Position numbers and translations under genes: made by a program. A stretch of DNA of 21,849 nucleotides. Source: an uncultured Clostridium sp. Lineage in GTDB: Bacteria; Bacillota; Clostridia; Clostridiales; Clostridiaceae. Below the pieces are notes generated by a model that ran no database searches, was not told the origin of the DNA, and saw nothing but the letters and a program-made list of their open reading frames with translations. Below, in pieces: positions 8,901 to 16,165 of this stretch. The DNA lies in NCBI GenBank assembly GCA_946575275.1, contig CAMNZV010000003.1, positions 1 through 21,849 on the forward strand. The letters are read 5' to 3'. Each line of letters opens with the position of its first letter. The first letter of the stretch is position 1.

Positions 8901-9091
8901 AGGTAGCAGATAAGATAAAATTATTTGTAAAGGATAATGAAAAGCTTCTATCTGTAATTAGAAAGTTTGAAAATGTAATTAAAAATGAAACATTAACTTT
9001 AGATATTTTATATTCTAGTGAAGATAGTGATTATTCTGAAGTTATAATCAATGGAGAAACCTTATTGATGAATGTTAAAGTAGTTAAATAA
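5978..9091 (+). CDS. ileS: Isoleucyl-tRNA synthetase (large, type 2-like)
   Basis: Charges tRNA-Ile with isoleucine. Class I signatures are HVGH at residues 55-58 (in GKPHVGHIL) and KMSKS at 590-594 ([14 protein letters not shown]). Between them lies the CP1 editing insertion, with [18 protein letters not shown] and [10 protein letters not shown] motifs. Cysteine pairs such as CPRCG, CWRC and CPDCG are internal. A long C-terminal anticodon region follows, lacking the CxxC...CxxC zinc module that ends E. coli-type IleRS. At 1037 residues with no C-terminal zinc, it fits the eukaryote-like type-2 form that is less sensitive to mupirocin. I chose ATG 5978, 8 nt after AAGGGAG (5963-5969); a TTG at 5960 in frame precedes that site. 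Expression is controlled by the isoleucine T-box. No strong terminator follows; a weak AAAAAC/GTTTTT hairpin near 9098-9120 may serve. Confidence 0.97.
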   Translation: MYKKVELSKGFVGMEKDVADLWKKKEVIKRNFDMNQDGEYFTFYDGPPTANGKPHVGHILTRVMKDIIPRYKVMKGYKVIRKAGWDTHGLPVELEIEKKLGISGKEQIEEYGVEKFVKECKESVFTYVSMWEDMTSKIGYWVDMDEPYVTYHNSYIESVWWALKQMWDKGLLYEGHKVMPYCPRCGTALSSHEVAQGYKDVKDLTCIAKFKVSGENNKFILAWTTTPWTLPSNLALCINKAYTYIEAKVGDETYILAKDLACKVLGEDYEIVKEFKGTELLGVKYEQLMPFGEITGKAFEVIHGDYVTLSDGTGIVHIAPAYGEDDSMVAKANGITFINLVDKEGKFVDEVTPWAGKFVKKCDESICKWLEENNKLFKSERHLHSYPHCWRCDTPLLYYPKESWFVAMTKLRDKLLENNNNINWYPDNIRTGRFGKFLENVIDWGISRDRYWGTPLPIWECECGHKECIGSIEELKQKGIKVPDEIELHKPYIDNVNLKCPDCGKEMKRTKEVIDCWFDSGSMPFAQLHYPFENKELFEQNYPAQFISEAVDQTRGWFYTLLAISTAIFDRNPFENCIVLGHVLDKKGLKMSKSKGNVVDPFEVLDSQGADATRWHFYTASAPWLPTRFSIDDVQEAQRKFLSTLWNVYSFYVLYADIDKFNPLDYKDFKSENVMDKWIMSKLNTLIKEVDSKLYNYDITNAALIIEEFTDDLSNWYVRRNRSRYWSQEMTDDKIGAYITLYNALVSLCKVAAPFIPFMTEEIYQNLVVNIDKNAPDSLHLCLWPKVKEECINKDLEKEMDLAYSIVKLGRSARNAANIKNRQPLSEILVSTASLPEYYGDIITDELNIKSITFGADLSEHVNFELKPNLPVLGKQYGKLIPGIRKVISSYNQMELAQKLKSGKVELINVDGVEIELNSNNILVTMQGLEGYAFAGEGEVGVVLDTQITEELREEGHIREIISKIQNMRKEKGFEVADKIKLFVKDNEKLLSVIRKFENVIKNETLTLDILYSSEDSDYSEVIINGETLLMNVKVVK

Positions 9092-9096
9092 AGGGA

Positions 9097-9110
9097 TAAA
9101 AACGTTTATT
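9097..9110. promoter_or_regulatory. cre-like catabolite-response element upstream of the CcpA-like gene
   Basis: TAAAAACGTTTATT is centred on CG at 9103-9104 and matches the cre consensus TGWAARCGYTWNCW at most positions, though the second-position G is A here. It lies between the ileS stop and the -35 of the next gene, centred about 46 bp before the predicted start. That placement hints at autoregulation. One near-palindrome in AT-rich DNA is weak evidence, and the same bases could contribute to a weak ileS terminator hairpin. Confidence 0.4.
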
Positions 9111-9113
9111 TAC

Positions 9114-9142
9114 TTGTTTTTAGCAATATAAGAATGTATAAT
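9114..9142 (+). promoter_or_regulatory. Predicted sigma-A promoter for the CcpA-like gene
   Basis: TTGTTT (9114-9119), 17 nt, TATAAT (9137-9142). The -10 is perfect and the -35 moderate. Transcription would start near 9149, about 25 nt ahead of the ATG. Confidence 0.6.
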
Positions 9143-9174
9143 TTAAATAAAATAACAATCTAGGAGTGATGAAA

Positions 9175-10173
9175 ATGGCAACTTCTATTAAAGACGTAGC
9201 TAAAGAAGCAGGGGTCTCAATAGCAACGGTTTCTAGAGTTTTAAATGATATCGATGTTGTTAATGAAGATACGAAGATTAAAGTTCTTGATGCTATAAAG
9301 GTATTAGGATATAGACCAAACATAGTAGCAAGAAGCTTAAAAACTCAAAGAACAAAAACAATAGGAATTCTTGTACCAGATATCTCAAGTCAGTTATATC
9401 CAGACATTGTAAGAGGAGCAGAGGACGTATCAAATATTTATGATTATAATGTGATATTATGTAATTCTGACTTTGACGTTGAAAAGGAAAAGGAATATTT
9501 AAGAGTATTAAGAGAGAAAATGGTAGATGGTGTTATATACATGAGTAGTTCTCTTAATAAGGAAATATTAGATTTAATAAATGAATTGGATTTAAAAACA
9601 ATTCTTGTTGAAACAAAGGATAAGGACGGAGCCCTTCCAAGTGTTACAATTGATAATGCAAAGGCGGCATATTCTGGAACTAAGACTTTAATTGACAAAG
9701 GAATAAAAAATCTTGCATTTGTAGGTGTTAAGGCAGAAAGTAAAAATGCTTGGGCAGATAGATACATAGGTTTTAAAAATGCTTTAGTAGATAATAATAT
9801 TACAATAGAAGAGGATTTAACATTTTTTGATACTCTTAAAGTGAAAAGTGGATATGAAGCAGCCCTTCAATTTATTAATAGTAAAAAGAAGTTTAATGGT
9901 GTAATATGTGCCTCAGATGAAACTGCTATAGGAGTGATAAATGGTCTTAGGGACAATGGAATAAGGGTTCCAGAGGATGTAAGTGTTATTGGATTTAATG
10001 ATAATTATATTGCATCAATCTTTTATCCTAAATTAACAACTATATCTCAACCAAGTTATGACATGGGATCAGTTGCGATGAGAATGCTTATAAAACTACT
10101 TAATAACAAGGAATTAGAAGTAAGTCAATATACCTTAGACTATGCTTTAATAGAGAGAGATAGTACTAAATAA
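9175..10173 (+). CDS. ccpA: LacI/GalR-family regulator, probable catabolite control protein A
   Basis: A DNA-binding repressor/activator of 332 residues, the size of B. subtilis CcpA. The N-terminal helix-turn-helix is at about residues 4-23 (SIKDVAKEAGVSIATVSRVL), the hinge helix is YRPNIVARSL, and a periplasmic-binding-protein-like core follows (TIGILVPDIS, NVILCNSDFD, VIGFNDNYIAS). The segment YDMGSVAMRMLIKLL and the C-terminal STK ending closely match CcpA, where this surface binds HPr-Ser46-phosphate; that argues for CcpA over a sugar-specific LacI member. No sugar genes are adjacent, as expected for a global regulator. ATG 9175 was chosen because AGGAG (9162-9166) is 8 nt upstream; GTG 9166 and ATG 9169 are in frame but too close. 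A cre-like site and promoter precede it and a terminator follows, so it is probably monocistronic. Confidence 0.82.
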   Translation: MATSIKDVAKEAGVSIATVSRVLNDIDVVNEDTKIKVLDAIKVLGYRPNIVARSLKTQRTKTIGILVPDISSQLYPDIVRGAEDVSNIYDYNVILCNSDFDVEKEKEYLRVLREKMVDGVIYMSSSLNKEILDLINELDLKTILVETKDKDGALPSVTIDNAKAAYSGTKTLIDKGIKNLAFVGVKAESKNAWADRYIGFKNALVDNNITIEEDLTFFDTLKVKSGYEAALQFINSKKKFNGVICASDETAIGVINGLRDNGIRVPEDVSVIGFNDNYIASIFYPKLTTISQPSYDMGSVAMRMLIKLLNNKELEVSQYTLDYALIERDSTK

Positions 10174-10179
10174 TATTTG

Positions 10180-10226
10180 AAATAAAAACCCTTTGGAAGA
10201 AAAACTTACCAAAGGGCTTTTATTTT
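10180..10226 (+). terminator. Intrinsic terminator after the CcpA-like gene
   Basis: CCCTTTGG (10189-10196) pairs perfectly with CCAAAGGG (10209-10216). After one mismatch the stem extends through an A/T stretch (10180-10187 with 10218-10225). The right arm runs into CTTTTATTTT. The flanking A and T tracts could make it work in either direction. Confidence 0.88.
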
Positions 10227-10241
10227 GCTTCATATTTTAGG

Positions 10242-10247
10242 TATAAT
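10242..10247 (+). promoter_or_regulatory. Candidate -10 element for the ABC transporter operon
   Basis: A perfect TATAAT lies 20 nt before the ABC ATPase ATG. The hexamer 17 nt upstream (10219-10224, TTTATT) is a poor -35 and overlaps the preceding terminator. The leader would be extremely short. Suggestive only. Confidence 0.35.
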
Positions 10248-10266
10248 AATTATGGGAGTTGATGTT

Positions 10267-10992
10267 ATGATTAAAATTGATAGAGTTACCAAAAGTTATA
10301 ATGGTATTGTAAAAGCAGTTGATAATTTGAATTTAGAAATAAATGATGGAGAAATATATGGCTTATTAGGGCCAAATGGGGCAGGGAAAACAACAACAAT
10401 AAAGATGATAACTGGGATAATAGCACCAACTGTAGGAGATATTGAAATAAATGAAATTAGTATTTCTAGATACCCTGTAGAAGCTAAGGAGGAATTCGGA
10501 TATGTACCGGACAATCCAGATATGTTTTTAAGATTAACAGGACTTGAATATTTAAATTTTATGTCTGATGTATATAAGGTTCATCCAGATGATAAAATAG
10601 AAAGAATTGAGGACCTTGCAAAGAAATTTGAAATGGAAGAGGCTTTAGGTGATAAAATTCAAAGCTATTCTCATGGTATGAGACAAAAGATAATATTAAT
10701 GGGAGTTATGGTTCATAAACCAAGGGTTTGGATATTAGATGAACCAATGACAGGTTTAGATCCTAAATCAGCTTTTGTATTAAAGGAAATGATGAGAAAG
10801 CATGCAGATGAAGGTAATACAGTTTTATTTTCAACACATGTTTTAGAGGTTGCAGAAAAAATATGTGATAGGGTTGCAATTATTAACAAGGGGCAGTTAA
10901 TATTCAATGGAACTTTAGAAAATATGAGACAAGAATTTAAAGAAAATGAATCATTAGAGAAAATGTTTTTGGAGTTAACAAGTAATGAGTAG
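10267..10992 (+). CDS. ABC transporter ATP-binding protein
   Basis: The cytoplasmic ATPase subunit of an ABC exporter, 241 residues. Motifs in order: Walker A GPNGAGKTT at 35-43, Q-loop region replaced by the EEFGYVPDNPDMF segment common in drug and antibiotic exporter ATPases, signature YSHGMRQK, Walker B VWILDEPMTGLDP, and H-loop STH. The variant signature (SHGMRQ rather than SGGQ) is typical of ABC-2-type exporters. ATG 10267 is preceded by GGGAG (10254-10258) at 8 nt; the upstream TTG at 10225 in frame lies in the preceding terminator's T tract and is rejected. The stop overlaps the start of the permease by 8 bp, so the two are translationally coupled and should form one transporter. The substrate is unknown. 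Confidence 0.93.
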   Translation: MIKIDRVTKSYNGIVKAVDNLNLEINDGEIYGLLGPNGAGKTTTIKMITGIIAPTVGDIEINEISISRYPVEAKEEFGYVPDNPDMFLRLTGLEYLNFMSDVYKVHPDDKIERIEDLAKKFEMEEALGDKIQSYSHGMRQKIILMGVMVHKPRVWILDEPMTGLDPKSAFVLKEMMRKHADEGNTVLFSTHVLEVAEKICDRVAIINKGQLIFNGTLENMRQEFKENESLEKMFLELTSNE

Positions 10993-12607
10993 ATACGGTA
11001 CATTAACAAAATATTTTCTAAAAAGTGCCCTAGGTGAAATGTTTAACTCAAGTAAGATAAAGGCATCAGTATCAGCAGTATTAATGATAAGTGTAATTTT
11101 ATTAATATCATTACCTTTTGCAGGTGGTGTGGTTGCAATGTACCCTACCCTTAAACTAATAAATCAAGAGGGTATGATAATTGCTACATTATTAAATGCA
11201 GGAATGCTTATGATATTTTTCTTTGGAATATATACAATATTAAATATATTTTATTTTTCTAGTGATGTAGAACAATTATTACCTATGCCCTTTAAGCCAA
11301 GGGAAATTATATTTAGTAAATTTATTGCTGTATACATTAATATGCTTATGTATTCTTTTATTTTGATTTTACCATTAATTGCATATGGTGTATTATCCAA
11401 AGCATCAATAATATATTATTTATATAGCATAATAATAGTGTTCCTTGTTCCAATTTTACCAATAGTTGTAGCTAGTATAATATGCATGGTACTTATGAGA
11501 TTTACTAATATGACTAAACATAAAGATGGGTTTAAAATGTTGGCAAGCTGTATATCCCTAATTGCAATTATAATTTTCAATGTTTTTATGCAAGATAGTG
11601 GTAATGAGGGTGACAAATTAACAGATCTTTTAAGAGAAGGGGATAACAGCTTAATTGGAAAGGTTAATGGATATATAATATTAAATAAATTTTTTAATAT
11701 TGCACTTCTTCATACTAATGAGTTAAAAGGTTTCTTATATTTATTTCTTGGAATTATACTTTGTTTATGTATTTACGGAATATTTTATATAATTGGGGGT
11801 AAGATATATTTTAAAGGTATAATTGGTGGAACTGAAACCTATAGCAAGGGGCATAAAATACTAGAAAAGAAAAATCCTAATGACCTGTTAAAAACTAAGT
11901 CAACAATGTATGCACTGGTTATTAAGGATATAAAAATTCTTTTAAGAACGCCACAATTTTTTATAAACAGTGTAGCAGTATTATTTTATTTACCTGCAAT
12001 ACTTTTAATAACAGCAGTTTCTGATGGTGGTATTATAGAAATAAGAAATTTAATTAATAGTATACCAAGTAATTCAATTATCTTGGCAGTAGCATTTATT
12101 ATTGTAGCAATTACTATATCATCAGGTGGGGCAGGGTTATATGCACTTTCAAGAGAAGGTAAGGATTTTGAGGTGTCAAAATATATTCCAGTTAGCTTTG
12201 AGACTCATTTAAAATCAAAGATTGTATCCTCCCTTATTGTTAATGAGTTAATGGCCTTAATAATTTTAGGGTTTATGATTTATCTAAGGTTAGAAATAGC
12301 TATAATGATATTAAGTACTATTGTAGTTATAGTAACAATAGCTTTTGTTACTATTATTGGATTATTTATAGATTTTAAATCCCCAAAATTAGATTGGGAT
12401 GATGAAAAAGCATTAATGAAAAATAATATTTCACCACTTATAATTATGTTAATAATGGTTCTTATGGGTATAGGCATATTAATATTATCATTTTTTGTAA
12501 GTTACATTGTGTTATTTTTATTAATTATATTTGTAGATGTATTTTGCTTTTGGTTTATTTATAATAGGTTATTAGTATTGGCAGATAAGATTTATAATAA
12601 TTATTAG
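10985..12607 (+). CDS. ABC transporter permease, large multi-span exporter subunit
   Basis: A 540-residue integral membrane protein with roughly twelve hydrophobic segments, for example ASVSAVLMISVILLISLPFA near residue 27, LLNAGMLMIFFFGIYTIL near 65 and IIVFLVPILPIVVASIICMV near 143, plus a cluster in the last 200 residues. A soluble stretch of about 60 residues (near 260-315) divides two membrane halves. SDVEQLLPMPFKPREII, a cytoplasmic loop after the second segment, resembles the coupling loop of the large ABC-2-like exporter permeases found in Firmicutes. It starts inside the end of the ATPase gene (ATGAGTAG overlap) and its stop overlaps the ribosome binding site of the next gene. The cargo cannot be predicted from sequence. 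Confidence 0.87.
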   Translation: MSRYGTLTKYFLKSALGEMFNSSKIKASVSAVLMISVILLISLPFAGGVVAMYPTLKLINQEGMIIATLLNAGMLMIFFFGIYTILNIFYFSSDVEQLLPMPFKPREIIFSKFIAVYINMLMYSFILILPLIAYGVLSKASIIYYLYSIIIVFLVPILPIVVASIICMVLMRFTNMTKHKDGFKMLASCISLIAIIIFNVFMQDSGNEGDKLTDLLREGDNSLIGKVNGYIILNKFFNIALLHTNELKGFLYLFLGIILCLCIYGIFYIIGGKIYFKGIIGGTETYSKGHKILEKKNPNDLLKTKSTMYALVIKDIKILLRTPQFFINSVAVLFYLPAILLITAVSDGGIIEIRNLINSIPSNSIILAVAFIIVAITISSGGAGLYALSREGKDFEVSKYIPVSFETHLKSKIVSSLIVNELMALIILGFMIYLRLEIAIMILSTIVVIVTIAFVTIIGLFIDFKSPKLDWDDEKALMKNNISPLIIMLIMVLMGIGILILSFFVSYIVLFLLIIFVDVFCFWFIYNRLLVLADKIYNNY

Positions 12608-12618
12608 AGGTGAAGGTT

Positions 12619-13863
12619 ATGGAAAAAGAGGCTTTTATAGAAAATAGAAAAAAATTATTAATGGAAATGCCAAATAATACAATAGTAATATTATTTTCAG
12701 GTAAGGCACCTATTAAAACAGGTGATGAATATTATCAATTTACACCTAATAGAAATTTTTATTATTTTTCTGGTGTTGATGAAGAAAATGTTATATTACT
12801 TATGAAAAAGACAGACAATATAACTGAAGAAATATTATTTATTAAAGAAATAGATTTAGATAAGGAACGTTGGGTAGGAAAATCAATAAGACCATTTGAG
12901 GCAACTAATATTTCTGGAATTAAAAATATTAAAACATTAAAGGAATTTGAAATAGAAATAAATAAAAGTCTTGAATCAAGAGAAACTATGGATTTTTATT
13001 TTGACTTAAGAAAAAATGCAGCTGATGATGCCTTAAGCTTAGAGGAACACTATGCTAAAAATATTAAAAATAAATATCCACAGATAAATATTAAAAATAT
13101 AACTCCTTATATAATTCCATTAAGATTAATTAAATCCAATGAAGAGGTTATAAACATACAAAGGGCCTTAGATATAACCATTAAGGGTATTAAAAATATT
13201 ATGAAAAATTCAAAACCTTTTATGAAGGAATATGAGTATGAAGCGTATTTTGAATTTACCTGTAAAACCTTAGGTACGAAGGATTATGCATTTAAAACAA
13301 TAGCAGCAGCAGGGAAAAATGCAACAATACTTCATTATGTAGACAATAATTCAGAGGCTAAAGATGGGGATTTAATATTATTTGATTTAGGCGCGCAATA
13401 TAATTATTATAATGGAGATATTTCAAGAACTATTCCTGTAAATGGTAGGTTTACAGAAAGGCAAAAGCAGGTTTATAATGCAGTTTTAAGTGTAAATGAG
13501 AGAGTTATAAATATTATAAAGCCAGGTATGGAATTTAAGGAATTAAACGAAATAGCAAAAAACTGGATAGCAGAAGAATGTATGAAACTTGGATTAATAA
13601 AGGATATTAAAGAGGTTTCAAAATATTATTGGCACAGTATTGGCCATAGCTTAGGTTTAGAAACACATGACTTATCATATCCTAATAGAAATGTAGTTTT
13701 TAAAGAGGGAATGGTTTGGACTGTAGAGCCTGGAATATACATTGAAGAGGAATCAATTGGTATTAGAATAGAAGATGTAGTTTTAATTAAGAAGGATGGA
13801 GCAGAAGTTCTTACAAAGGGAATAATGAAGACTGTCCATGAAATAGAAGATTATATGAAATAA
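12619..13863 (+). CDS. Aminopeptidase P family (M24B) metallopeptidase
   Basis: Predicted Xaa-Pro aminopeptidase, which removes an N-terminal residue preceding proline; cytoplasmic, dimanganese type. An AMP_N domain (about residues 1-150, with TPNRNFYYFSGVDEEN) precedes the pita-bread catalytic domain. All five metal ligands are present: D256 (LFDLGA), D267 (GDISRT), H343 (SIGHSLGL), E370 (TVEPGIY) and E385 (RIEDVV). At 414 residues it is near the size of PepP, longer than the 350-residue YqhT/PapA type. ATG 12619 is used because AGAGGTG (12606-12612) sits 6 nt upstream, overlapping the permease stop; GTG 12610 in frame lies within that site. Tight spacing suggests co-transcription with the ABC genes. 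No hairpin follows before the metG promoter. Confidence 0.92.
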   Translation: MEKEAFIENRKKLLMEMPNNTIVILFSGKAPIKTGDEYYQFTPNRNFYYFSGVDEENVILLMKKTDNITEEILFIKEIDLDKERWVGKSIRPFEATNISGIKNIKTLKEFEIEINKSLESRETMDFYFDLRKNAADDALSLEEHYAKNIKNKYPQINIKNITPYIIPLRLIKSNEEVINIQRALDITIKGIKNIMKNSKPFMKEYEYEAYFEFTCKTLGTKDYAFKTIAAAGKNATILHYVDNNSEAKDGDLILFDLGAQYNYYNGDISRTIPVNGRFTERQKQVYNAVLSVNERVINIIKPGMEFKELNEIAKNWIAEECMKLGLIKDIKEVSKYYWHSIGHSLGLETHDLSYPNRNVVFKEGMVWTVEPGIYIEEESIGIRIEDVVLIKKDGAEVLTKGIMKTVHEIEDYMK

Positions 13864-13867
13864 TTAT

Positions 13868-13896
13868 TTGACAGGAATTTAAAATTGATTTAATAT
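13868..13896 (+). promoter_or_regulatory. Predicted sigma-A promoter for the methionine T-box transcript
   Basis: TTGACA (13868-13873), a 17-nt spacer and TAATAT (13891-13896). The -35 is perfect and the -10 matches four of six. A TATAAA at 13894 is an alternative -10 with a longer spacer. It begins five bases after the peptidase stop. Confidence 0.65.
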
Positions 13897-13903
13897 AAAA
13901 TAA

Positions 13904-14174
13904 ATGCATAGAAGAGAAGAGTAATAAGATGGAAGGTCTAAAGAGAGCTAACATAAGGTGAAAGTTAGTGTCAACAAGTTTTATGAAGATGGTCTTGGAG
14001 CAGAGTCCTTGAGCTTAATATTTTGTTAGGGGACTACGGTATTAACCGTTATATTAAAAGTGATATTAGTCACTTACTAAGTTTTTTATTGTGAAATAAA
14101 AAAGAAATAGAGTGGTAACACGTATTTGAATTTACGTCTCTATATATGGTTATTCCGTATATAGGGACTTTTTT
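13904..14174 (+). promoter_or_regulatory. T-box leader, methionine-specific (specifier ATG), controlling metG
   Basis: A tRNA-sensing leader of about 270 nt. Visible parts are the AGAGAGCT motif (13943 region), the distal loop AAGGTGAAAG, the specifier region GAAGATGGTCTTGGAG with ATG at 13989-13991, a stem III region, T-box AGTGGTAACACG (14111-14122) and a terminator. The TGGT bulge (14113-14116) fits a tRNA ending in ACCA, as tRNA-Met does. The specifier, discriminator and downstream gene (methionyl-tRNA synthetase) agree. Low charging of tRNA-Met should raise expression of metG, the MetRS-like paralog and tatD. A second ATG at 13983 is less well placed but would give the same specificity. 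The 5' boundary comes from the promoter. Confidence 0.9.
14136..14174 (+). terminator. T-box-controlled terminator upstream of metG
   Basis: A 12-bp stem (14136-14147 with 14157-14168, two G-U pairs) is followed by six T's (14169-14174). The bases just before it, CGTA (14121-14124) and TACG (14133-14136), form the alternative antiterminator helix that overlaps the T-box. Confidence 0.88.
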
Positions 14175-14207
14175 ATTTGAAATACTAAGATAATTGGAGG
14201 AATTTAA

Positions 14208-16139
14208 ATGAGTAAAAAAACCTATTATATTACAACACCAATATACTATCCATCAACAAAATTGCATATAGGAAATACCTATACTACAGTGGCGGCAGAT
14301 GCTATTGCAAGGTTTAAAAGATTAACAGGTTATGATGTAATGTTATTAACAGGAACAGATGAACATGGGCAAAAGATTCAAAGAATAGCAGAAGAAAAGG
14401 GAATCAAACCAATAGAACATGTAGATGAGGTGGTTTCAGGAATTAAAGAACTTTGGAAAACTATGAATATTAGTTATGATAAATTCATTAGAACAACTGA
14501 TGATTATCATATTAAATCTGTACAAAAAATATTTAAGCAATTGTATGATCAAGGAGATATTTATAAAAGCTCCTATGAAGGATTATATTGTACACCTTGT
14601 GAATCCTTTTGGACAGAAACACAATTAGTAAATGGTAACTGTCCTGATTGTGGAAGACCAGTTGAAAAATCAAAAGAAGAAGCATACTTCTTTAAAATGA
14701 GTAAATATGCAGATAGACTTATAAAATATATTGAAGATAATCCTGAATTTATTCAGCCAGAATCAAGAAAAAATGAAATGCTTAATAACTTTTTAAAACC
14801 AGGGCTTCAAGATTTATGTGTATCAAGAACAAGTTTTGATTGGGGGATTCCAGTAACCTTTGATGAAAAACATGTGGTTTATGTTTGGATTGATGCTTTA
14901 TCTAACTATATAACAGCTCTAGGATATGGTAGTGATAATGAAGAATTGTATAACAAGTATTGGCCAGCAGACCTACATCTAATAGGAAAAGATATACTAA
15001 GATTTCATACAATTTATTGGCCAATAATGCTTATGGCATTAAATTTGCCACTACCAAAGCAAGTTTTTGGTCATGGTTGGTTACTTGTAGATGGTGGAAA
15101 GATGTCTAAATCTAAAGGAAATGTAGTTGACCCAGTAACTTTAGTTGAAAACTTTGGTGTTGATGCTGTAAGATATTATCTACTTAGAGAAATACCATTT
15201 GGTTCAGATGGATTATTTAACAATGAAATATTTATAAAGAAAATAAATTCAGATTTATGTAATGACTTAGGTAATTTATTATCAAGAACAGTTGCTATGA
15301 TAGAAAAATACTTTGATGGAGTTATACCAAATCAAGGGCAAAGAGAAGATGTTGATGATGAATTAATAAACCTTGCCTTAGAAACACCTAAAAAGGTTAA
15401 TGAATTTATCGAAGAACTAAGAATTCCAGAAGCATTAGAAAGTATATTTAATTTAATTGGAAGAGCTAATAAGTATATAGACGAAACTACACCTTGGATA
15501 TTAGCAAAGGATGATGACAAGAAGGATAGACTTGGAAGTGTTTTATATAATTTAATTGAAACATTAAGATTTTCATCAGTGCTATTATCAGCGTTTCTTC
15601 CTGATACATCAAGTAAAATAAATGTTCAAATAAATTCAAAAAATATAAATTGGGATTCTTTAGAAAGCTTTAATGGAACAATTTCAGGAACAAATGTTGT
15701 AAAGGGAGAAAATTTATTTCCAAGAATAGATGTTGATAAAAAATTAGAAGAATTAAATGAAATATTTCAAGCACAAAATGCAGAAATAAAAAAACCAATG
15801 ACTCCTATAAAGCAAGAAATAACAATTGAAGATTTTGAAAAATTAGATTTAAGGGTAGTGAAGGTTAAAGATTGTGAGCCTGTTAAGGGAGCAAAAAAGC
15901 TATTAAAATTAAAGGTTGATTTAGGTGGAGAAGAAAGGCAAATTATATCAGGAATTTCCACATATTATAAGCCAAAAGACTTAATAGGTAAAAATGTAGT
16001 TCTTGTTGCAAACTTAAAACCTGCTAAATTAAGAGGTGAATTATCACAGGGTATGATTCTTGCAGCAGCAACAGATGATGATAGTTTATTGACAGTTGTA
16101 GACCCAGGTGATTTACCAAGTGGAAGTGTTGTTAGATAG
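14208..16139 (+). CDS. metG: Methionyl-tRNA synthetase
   Basis: Charges initiator and elongator tRNA-Met with methionine. The class I catalytic core has HIGN at residues 20-23 (Asn in place of the last His of HIGH, a variant I recall from other clostridial MetRS) and a canonical KMSKS at 298-302. One zinc knuckle is present with C128/C131 and C145/C148. The anticodon-binding helical domain contains LGNLLSR and the family TTPWILAK tryptophan motif. A C-terminal OB-fold tRNA-binding domain (about 541-643, DFEKLDLRVVKV and LRGELSQGMILAA) promotes dimerisation in relatives. The length of 643 is typical of Gram-positive enzymes. GGAGG (14196-14200) precedes the ATG by 7 nt. The methionine T-box controls it, and the next two genes follow with gaps of 26 and 6 bp and no terminator. 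Confidence 0.97.
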   Translation: MSKKTYYITTPIYYPSTKLHIGNTYTTVAADAIARFKRLTGYDVMLLTGTDEHGQKIQRIAEEKGIKPIEHVDEVVSGIKELWKTMNISYDKFIRTTDDYHIKSVQKIFKQLYDQGDIYKSSYEGLYCTPCESFWTETQLVNGNCPDCGRPVEKSKEEAYFFKMSKYADRLIKYIEDNPEFIQPESRKNEMLNNFLKPGLQDLCVSRTSFDWGIPVTFDEKHVVYVWIDALSNYITALGYGSDNEELYNKYWPADLHLIGKDILRFHTIYWPIMLMALNLPLPKQVFGHGWLLVDGGKMSKSKGNVVDPVTLVENFGVDAVRYYLLREIPFGSDGLFNNEIFIKKINSDLCNDLGNLLSRTVAMIEKYFDGVIPNQGQREDVDDELINLALETPKKVNEFIEELRIPEALESIFNLIGRANKYIDETTPWILAKDDDKKDRLGSVLYNLIETLRFSSVLLSAFLPDTSSKINVQINSKNINWDSLESFNGTISGTNVVKGENLFPRIDVDKKLEELNEIFQAQNAEIKKPMTPIKQEITIEDFEKLDLRVVKVKDCEPVKGAKKLLKLKVDLGGEERQIISGISTYYKPKDLIGKNVVLVANLKPAKLRGELSQGMILAAATDDDSLLTVVDPGDLPSGSVVR

Positions 16140-16165
16140 TAATTTATCCATAAAGGTGGTGTATT

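Noticed and set aside
13864..14207. SAM (S-box) riboswitch upstream of metG
   Set aside because: The leader has a clear T-box motif, a methionine specifier and the T-box antiterminator/terminator arrangement instead.
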